Assembly: GCA_949130495.1 (NCBI GenBank)
Contig: OX422216.1
Coordinates: 365,452,605 to 365,516,604, forward strand
Length of the DNA: 64,000 bases
Direction of reading: 5' to 3'
From: Sambucus nigra
Taxonomy: Eukaryota > Streptophyta > Magnoliopsida > Dipsacales > Adoxaceae
A program made the translations under genes and the position numbers. The notes beneath the pieces are model-generated. The model was not told where the DNA came from and searched no databases. It saw nothing but the letters and a program-made list of their open reading frames with translations. This document shows, one piece after another, positions 57,536-64,000 of this stretch (position 1 is the stretch's first letter; each line of letters begins with the position of its first letter).

Positions 57536-57721
57536 TTTGTTATTTTTTATTTTTACTCGGACGGTCGTTTTTGGACTTGTACTCAGTTTTTGTGTAGCTC
57601 TTGTAGTTAAACTAATTAATAACCTCGTCATCATTATACGAAACTCTTTTTTTCTTATCTTATTTTTGTGTTATGAAAATATGTCTACCTTAATTTTTCA
57701 TTAGTTGCATAATTTGAATCA
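57536..57721 (+). other. 3' flank of the Transposase_28-type pseudogene
   Basis: T-rich sequence following the TAA. It may contain the old 3' untranslated region. No other feature was seen. Confidence 0.4.
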
Positions 57722-58030
57722 ATCATATTTCACAAGTCCTCTCTCATCATTTTGAGAGTGCATGGATTAGAATCCTCTCGTTCATGAACCGTCGTCTCGA
57801 ATGAGAGAGAATTTCCACCAAGTTAATGATGTTTACTGATGATCCACAACTAAGTGATTTTACATTTAAATCCACCAAATTATGGTATTAAATCAAAATT
57901 CCTCTCTCGTCGCTTTGAGAGTGTATGGATAAGGGTAGTCTTGTCCATACACTCTCATCTCGGCCGAGGGAGAATTTCAAATAAGTTGATGGTGTTTAAA
58001 TAAATGAACCACAATTAAGTGATTTAGTCG
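57722..58030. repeat. Tandem repeat array with internal hairpins, left part
   Basis: Two units of about 163 bases are recognisable by CCTCTCTCRTCR.TTTGAGAGTG at 57738 and 57901. They share AGAGAATTTC.A, AAGTT.ATG.TGTTTA and ACAA.TAAGTGATTT. The second unit has a perfect 13-bp inverted repeat (GAGAGTGTATGGA...TCCATACACTCTC). The array continues after the LINE at 63772. Confidence 0.85.
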
Positions 58031-58079
58031 ATATAGCCGACTTTCTCCCTAGACATCTCAAACCCTAGCTGGGGTTTGC

Positions 58080-59576
58080 ATGGCTTCTCTTCCCTCCCCT
58101 TGCGAAAGGGAGGGCATGCGAACTTCATTTACCATTCTTTCCTCCTCCCCGCCCATCGCTGAACCTATCAATACCTCTAACACTACCCATGCACCCTCCA
58201 AATCCAAATCATTTACTGATGTTGTTTGTTCAAAGAAGGAGTCTTCAATTTCGCTGCAGATGATATCCTCATTCAAAGGGGAACCGACTTTAATGTTTAA
58301 AGAATCCACTCTCCAAGAAATGGAAACTCCTTTAAAATATTCCATTGTTGGCAAGTTTTCACATGGTTGACCTTCCATAGATGTTATTCGTAAGCTCTTT
58401 TCTTCTCTCCAACTCATAGCCTCGTTCAATATTGGTCTGGTGGATCAAAAACATATCTTCATTCGTCTGGAACATGAAGAGGATTTTCATCGGCTTTGGT
58501 TGAAAGATACTTGGTTTATTCATTGATTTCCTATGCGGACTCTTAAATGGGATATTGATTTCCATCCACATAAGGAATCTTCTATTGTACCTGTATGGAT
58601 TCTGCTTCCGCTTCTTCCTATACACTTGTATAATAAAAATGCATTATTCTCTATTGGACAAGTTGTAGGAAAGCCTCTCAAGATTGACAGTGCTACTGAC
58701 TCCATAGCCCGTCCAAGTGTGGCTAGAATCTGTGTGGAATTAGACCTTAAAAAGACTCTTCCATCGAGGGTCTGGTTAGGAAACAAAAATAAAGGCACGG
58801 GCTTTTGGCAGCCTATTGTGTATGAAGATTTGCCTCCATATTGCTTCTTTTGTGGTAAGAAAGGCCATGAGCAAGAGAAATGTCATTTTAAGAAGGAGAT
58901 GGGAGCAAGTATGTCAAATGGAGTTCAAGTGAACAATAAAAAAGGAGAGCAACAGAGATCGGATTCAACAAAAGAATGGGTCATAAAGTCATTTGGAAAG
59001 CAAACAGCAAATATCAATATTTTTCAACAAGAAGTCATAGAGGAAGAAGATGATGTTGAAGAAGGAGAAATAGCAGAGAAAGGAATTCCATACCCAAAGA
59101 AGATAACTCAAGCCCTAATTTCCTCATTCTTTAAAAAAATTCCAAATAAAAAACATAATTCAAATGCAAAGCCTCCCACAAGTGTCCAAAATTCTATTCC
59201 TTCAGATTCTGAAGAAACCACAACAAATGAGCCTGAAGATGTCTTAAGTCAAGATACTGAAAGTGCTAGCAAAATTAATGATCTGTCAGATACAAGCCAG
59301 ATAAACTCTAAGGAGGATCAAGGGGATACAGAGGTGCCAGTAAGTGTGATGTCTCAAAAAGTAGTAGAGGAAAAAACTTCTAAGTCAGACAGCCAGGTTG
59401 AGAAGGATAATAATAGTCCTCAAGGTGTAAATGCTTAACAAGAAGGCTTTATTACTGTTAGCAGAAAGAAAAAGACTCCTCTAAAAGGAGGGATAAAGGT
59501 GGACTCAGGTAATAACTCTATGAGATTGTTAAGGTCACACTCAAACTCCAAAATCCCTAATACTTCTAAATGTTAG
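58080..59576 (+). pseudogene. LINE ORF1: DUF4283-like protein with CCHC knuckle
   Basis: One frame from the ATG at 58080 to the TAG at 59574-59576, interrupted by three stops (about 58368, 58524 and 59436). The N-terminal Ser/Pro-rich part is followed by KYSIVGKFSHG and a DUF4283-like domain (IRLEHEEDFHRLWLKDTWFI, VPVWILLPLLPIHLYNKNAL, RICVELDLKK). Then comes the knuckle YCFFCGKKGHEQEKC (CX2CX4HX4C) and a Glu/Ser-rich tail ending in GFITVSRKKK. ORF1 proteins of this type bind the element RNA. The stop codon overlaps the ORF2 start (ATGTTAG at 59570-59576). Nonsense codons make this copy inactive. Confidence 0.88.
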
Positions 59577-62500
59577 CAGCATTAATTTGGAATATTAGGG
59601 GGATCTCGAAAAAAGGTGCTTTACGAAGACTTAAAAGACTAAAAAATGTCCATAAAATTCAAGTTTTGGTAGTTTTGGAACCAAAGAAAACCGTTGAGAA
59701 TATAAGAAGATTCATGTTGAAGTTAGGCTTCTCTTCTTGTCAAGCCAACCAGAATTACAAGATATGGTGCTTTTTTAGAGAAGAAATTCAGTGGGAAGTT
59801 TATTCTGATATGCATCAGTGCATCTCTTTTAAAGTCAGTTGGGAAGGTAATAATCAATCAGTGTTGTGTAGCTTTATTTATGAAAGTTGTATTTGAAATG
59901 TTAGAAGAATGCTATGGGACTATCTGACTACAATTGACCATGACTCAGCCTGGTTAATTGGTGGTGACTTTAATATCATCACAAATCACACTGAGAAAGC
60001 TGGTGGAAATCCTATAAATATTGGAGCCATGTATGAATTCCTTGAGTGTATAGATAATAATGGGCTTGTTGATGTAGGTTATAGAGGTTTTAAATACACT
60101 TGGCATAACAAAAGAAGTCCAGAAAATAGTGTTTGGTGTAGGTTAGATCGAGTGATAATGAATAAAAAATGTCTTGAATTGGGTTTCGTTTGGGAAGTCC
60201 AACACCTAAATAGAAGCATGTCAGATCATAATCCCCTTATCCTGACTGGAAAGGGGATAAATTATATGCCTAAAAAATCATTTAAGTTCCTAAATTTGTG
60301 GACTGAGAAGGAAGACTGTATTAACATAGTCCGATCCACCTAGAGAGAAGTGGAACGCTCTAATCCGATTGTGGCCATCTCGATGAAACTAAAAGCTATA
60401 AGGGGAAAGCTTAGTAGTTGGAGTAAACAAGCTTATGGATATATTTTTCAAGCTGCTAGGGATGCTGAAGAACGGCTTTTACAAGCAGAATTGGAGTTTG
60501 AAAATGACCAATCAGAGCAAAATAAGGAGAAGTTATTTCAGATCAATGCCATTAGTAATCAAAGTCTGAAGATTGAAGCAGATTTTTGGGCCCAAAAATC
60601 TAAGGATACATGGACAACAGAAGGAGATAGGAACTCAACTTTATTCCACAGATGTTTCAAAAGTAAGCAAAGGAAATTACTCATCTCTAGAATAAGAAAG
60701 AAGGATAGCACTTGGGCAGAGACTAAAGAGGATATCCAATTAGTGGATGAGCAAATGAACAAGAATAGTAGAAATGAACAAGACTAAAGTTCAATATTTT
60801 TCAAAAATGTTTCAATCTTAAGAAAAAAGCAATCCGATTGAAGAATAGCAGTTTCTGAAATGTGTCCCTCAATCAGTGGATGAGCAAATGAACAAGAGTC
60901 CAATTGAATGGCCTAATTTGGAAGAAGTAGATACAGCAGTAACGGGCCTTAATGCAGCCAGTGGTCCAGGTGTTGATGGTTTCAATGGCTATTTTTTCAC
61001 CTTCTTCTGGGAGGATATCAAAATGGATGTTCTCAAGGCTGTTCACAATTTTTGTGCAGGTTATTCCCTCCCAAAGATGACTACCTCCACTAAAATAGTT
61101 TTGATCCCAAAAAAGGAGAACCCTCAAACTTTTAATGATTTTAGACCAATCGGTATGCAAAACTTTATCAATAAAATATTCTCTATAATATTGAATGATA
61201 GAGTAGCTACTATTCTTCATAAAATAATTTCTCCTTCCCAATCAGGTTTCATTAGAGGTAGATTTATTACAGAGAATGTTTTATTGGCCCAAGAATGTCT
61301 TTCTAGAATTCATAATAAAAACTTTGGAGGTAATATCTTATTGAAGATGGATATAGCTAAGGTTTACGATAGAGTGTCCTGGTTTTTTCTTATTAAAGTC
61401 ATGAGAAGGATATGGTTTGGAGATTGTTATCCAATGCCTAGTTTACAGTCTTGATCAATGGAGAAAATGCAGGCCTTTTCAAATCTTCTAGAGGGTTAAG
61501 TCAAGGGGACCCTTTGTCCCCAAGCCTATTCATCATAATGGTTGTTGCTCTATCTAAAAACCTGGAAAAACTTATGACTAATCCCTCTTATGTGGGATAT
61601 AAAATGCCACTTGGCAGCCACTGTTTTAACCATTTGTCTTTTGCAGATGATATCATCATATTTAGCTCAGGATTGAGGAGGGAAGCTAAGCAAATAATGA
61701 AGGTGTTAAGTTAATATGAACAGGTGTCAGGCCAACTCATTAACAAATCCAAAAGCTATTTACTGGTCTCCAAGAAATTAAGTTCAAGGATTGTTAACAA
61801 ACTGAAGGAAAGCACTAGAATGTAGGTTAAAGAAGACCCAATCACCTATCTAGGCTGCCCAATTTTCAGTGGAAGAAAGAAGATCATTTTCTTTGAAGAT
61901 TTGGTTAAAAAAATCAGGAGTAAAATTCAAGGTTGGAAGGCCAAATGTTTGAGTACAGGTGGTAAATTAGTCCTCCTCAATTCAGTTCTTTCCTCCATCC
62001 CAATGTACCTGTTATTAAGTATTAGTCCTCCTAAGACAATTTTCAAAAGAATAAACTCTCTTTTCTCAAAATTCTTTTGGAGTTCAAATTTTGGAGAACA
62101 TAGGCATCAATGGTGTAGTTGGGATTTGATTGCTAAACCTATTAACGAAGGTGGATTGGGTATAAAACATCTTAATGATGTAAACTCATCTCAAAGTATG
62201 AAGTTGTGGTGGCATTTTAGAACTCAAAACTCCCTGTGGTCAAAATTTATGCAAGCAGCCTACTGTAGGAAACATCACTCGACAGTTGCTCCAATGAGGG
62301 GGGGTGCCCAAACTTGGAATAGAATGTGTTCTATCAGAGACAAAGCAGAAGAGTATATGATGTGGCTTATAGGGGAAGGTAAAATCAATTTTATTAAAGA
62401 TAATTGGGGCATAGCTGATTGTAAGAATGCTACAGAAGTGGAAGCAGGTCTTTAAAAGACTTTTGGTTTCCAAGAAGAAAATGGAATAAGGAAAAGGTTA

Positions 62501-63646
62501 TGAATTTCTTTAAGCCAGACATTGCTATCCAGATGCTAAATTATCATGAATTTTTCCCCAACAAACCAGACACTCTGATTTGGAAGCCATCTACTTCTTG
62601 ATCTTTTTCCACCTCTTCAGCTTGGAGTCTAAGTAGAACTAGAGGAGTTTCAAGCATGAGCATAAAATTTAATGGCATAGCTCCCTCCCAGTGAAAATAT
62701 CAGTGTTTATATGGAAACTCATGAATAATCTGCTTCCTTCAGATGAGAAAATCAAATCTATTAAATTAGAGGTCCCTCTAAATGCCAATGTTGCTCGCGA
62801 CCGCAAGAAGAAACAACAGACAATATTTTCGAGAAGGGATACATAGCAGACTCAGTTTGGGATAAAATTACTAAAGAATATGGCATTCAAAGAAGTAAAG
62901 GTAGAGGATTCAGAAATCAATTATTTCAATGGTGGTTGTATGGGGTCAAATTATACCATGGTGTCTCTATTATAGTCCCTGCCATAGTTTATTGGTGCTT
63001 ATGGTGTTTGAGAAATAAATGCAAGTATGATGAAGGCAGACCTAGTGTGTCTTCTGTTCTTTTTCAAATCCATCAGCAGATTCAATCAATTTCAGCTCCA
63101 AAAATTTCAAAGGCTCTTAATAAGAGGTTGCAGATCAAATGGGAATTTCCCCCATCAGGAGTTCTAAAGTTAAATGTTGATTGCAGTTCTAGAGGGAATC
63201 CTGGCTTGGGAGGAGGTGGAGGTATTTTTAGAAATCATTTTGGGGATATAGCTTGGGATTTTAATTTTCATTTTGGAGAAGTTACAAATATGGAAGCAGA
63301 GGCTTTAGCGCTTCTGAAAGGTGTGGAGTTATATAAGGATTTGTCAGATTATTATCTCATTATAGAAAGTGATTCAAGAATCCTTGTAGATTGTCTTACT
63401 AGAAAAAGTTCTATTCCATGGAGAATTCAATGGCAGGTTCACAAGATTCAGAGTATTCTCAAGGGATTAAAGTTCAAGATTGTTCACATCTACAGGGAGG
63501 CAAACCAAGTTGCAGAATTTCTTGCAAAATTAGGTAGCTCTCAACTTTCAAACTCTAGTTCTCATTCTACAATTGACTTTCCTAAGGATCTAAAGGGTTT
63601 AATTAGAGTGGACAAATGGAGTTTTCCTTCATTTAGGAATGTGTAG
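59570..63646 (+). pseudogene. LINE ORF2: endonuclease, reverse transcriptase, RNase H
   Basis: Endonuclease (59570-60250): WNIRG, LEPKK, IGGDFNII, CRLDRVIM and SDHNPLIL carry the expected Asn, Glu, Asp and His residues. RT (about 60870-61750): GPGVDGFNGYFF, FRPIGMQNFINKIF, SQSGFIRGRFITEN, KMDIAKVYDRVSW, SRGLSQGDPLSPSLF and FADDIIIFSS. Then WKAKCLSTGGKLVLLNSV, and a degraded zinc-ribbon region at about 62450-62830. RNase H (about 63150-63550): KLNVDCSSRGNPG, NMEAEALALLKGV, IIESDSRILVDCL and IYREANQVAEFLAKL. The main frame is left between about 60790 and 61450 and regained, and stops occur near 59895, 60341, 61712 and 62453. It would nick target DNA and prime cDNA synthesis there. This copy cannot make the whole protein. 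Confidence 0.92.
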
Positions 63647-63771
63647 AAGCCATTGGTGCAAAATACTCTTTATAGGTTTCTATAAGCTTGCTTTAATTTC
63701 CTCATTCATTTATTTCATTGTAAGGGTTCTATGTTATAAAGATCCTCATTTGCATTTTCAAAAAAAAAAAA

Positions 63772-64000
63772 TTGAATCCACCAAATTATGGTGTTAAATC
63801 ATAAGTCCCCTCTCGTTGTTTTGAGAGTGTATGGATGAGGGTCATCTCATCCATGCATCGTCATCTCGGCCGAGAGAGAATTTCCACCAAGTTGATAATG
63901 TTTAAATATATGAATCACAATTAAGTGATTTTACCCCTCTCGATATGATTGAGAGTCCATGGACGAGGTCAACCCTGTCTGGACTATAATTTCACCGAGA
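63772..64000. repeat. Tandem repeat array with internal hairpins, right part
   Basis: It resumes directly after the LINE tail with AATCCACCAAATTATGG, as in the left part near 57870. One unit begins near 63807 and a shorter one at about 63934, still running at the window edge. The CTCGGCCGAG palindrome and the inverted GAGAGTGTATGGAT/ATCCATGCAT are retained. Spacing here is about 126 bases because the AATCCACCAAATTATGG part is absent between the last two units. Confidence 0.8.

Larger units (their letters stand above)
58031..63771 (+). mobile_element. Plant L1-type LINE with RNase H (about 5.7 kb)
   Basis: Two ORFs are followed by a 3' UTR and a poly(A) tail at 63760-63771. ORF1 has a DUF4283-like domain and a CCHC knuckle. 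ORF2 has an APE-type endonuclease, RT, a zinc-ribbon-like region and a C-terminal RNase H, the arrangement of plant L1 elements. The 5' end is placed where the tandem-repeat text stops (about 58031). It seems near full length, but frames carry several stops and at least one frameshift pair. No clear target duplication was found: the repeat resumes after the tail with a small gap relative to its neighbour unit. Confidence 0.92.

Noticed and set aside
58359..58798. Minus-strand ORFs opposite LINE ORF1
   Set aside because: Antisense to a frame with DUF4283-like and CCHC motifs. No independent support.

Overview
The window is repeat-rich nuclear DNA from a flowering plant, most likely a eudicot. 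The evidence is AT-rich intergenic sequence, a spliced DUF642 cell-wall protein gene, plant-type LTR retrotransposons with initiator-Met-tRNA primer sites, an L1-type LINE carrying an RNase H domain, a hAT-type MITE, and relics of plant proteins related to the 'gypsy-type transposase' (Transposase_28) family. Species cannot be named from sequence alone. No tRNA, rRNA or CRISPR locus was recognised. Only one host gene looks intact.

Layout. 1-6226: a Ty3/gypsy element (minus strand, running off the left edge) with RNase H, RT, protease, gag, primer site and a 3.3-kb LTR. It interrupts an Athila-like element (gag 6240-7044, LTR 7234-8764). That element abuts a further gypsy LTR ending at 11035, which itself interrupts a decayed plant-transposon-protein relic (11036-12130). 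12.1-17.2 kb is mostly gene-free, with a duplicated 200-bp module (12.9 and 16.9 kb), a MITE (15255-15670) and two long hairpins (16429-16609). 17343-21535: the DUF642 gene, three exons. 22835-24364: LTR, primer site and partial gag of a Tat-like gypsy element, joined to a relic of an intron-containing gene (24366-24772). 26606-43719: a fragmentary LTR, then two related chromovirus-type gypsy copies in the same orientation (27134-34121 and 37322-43719) with a truncated Ty1/copia element between them (34122-37321) and a copia-type solo LTR inside the second copy. 43720-44571: an LTR of the Tat-like family in reverse orientation. 44572-57535: a Transposase_28-type pseudogene split by a complete 9.8-kb copia element (45109-54913) with matching CCTGG target duplications. 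57722-64000: hairpin-bearing tandem repeats interrupted by a plant L1 LINE (58031-63771).

The retroelements account for most of the window. The gag/pol frames carry stops or frameshifts, so all look non-autonomous. The nesting gives a relative order of insertion. The least expected signal is a family of TTCGAACGA-type palindrome clusters. They sit just upstream of the TATA box in four LTRs belonging to two different retrotransposon superfamilies, and other LTRs here carry analogous clusters with a different motif.
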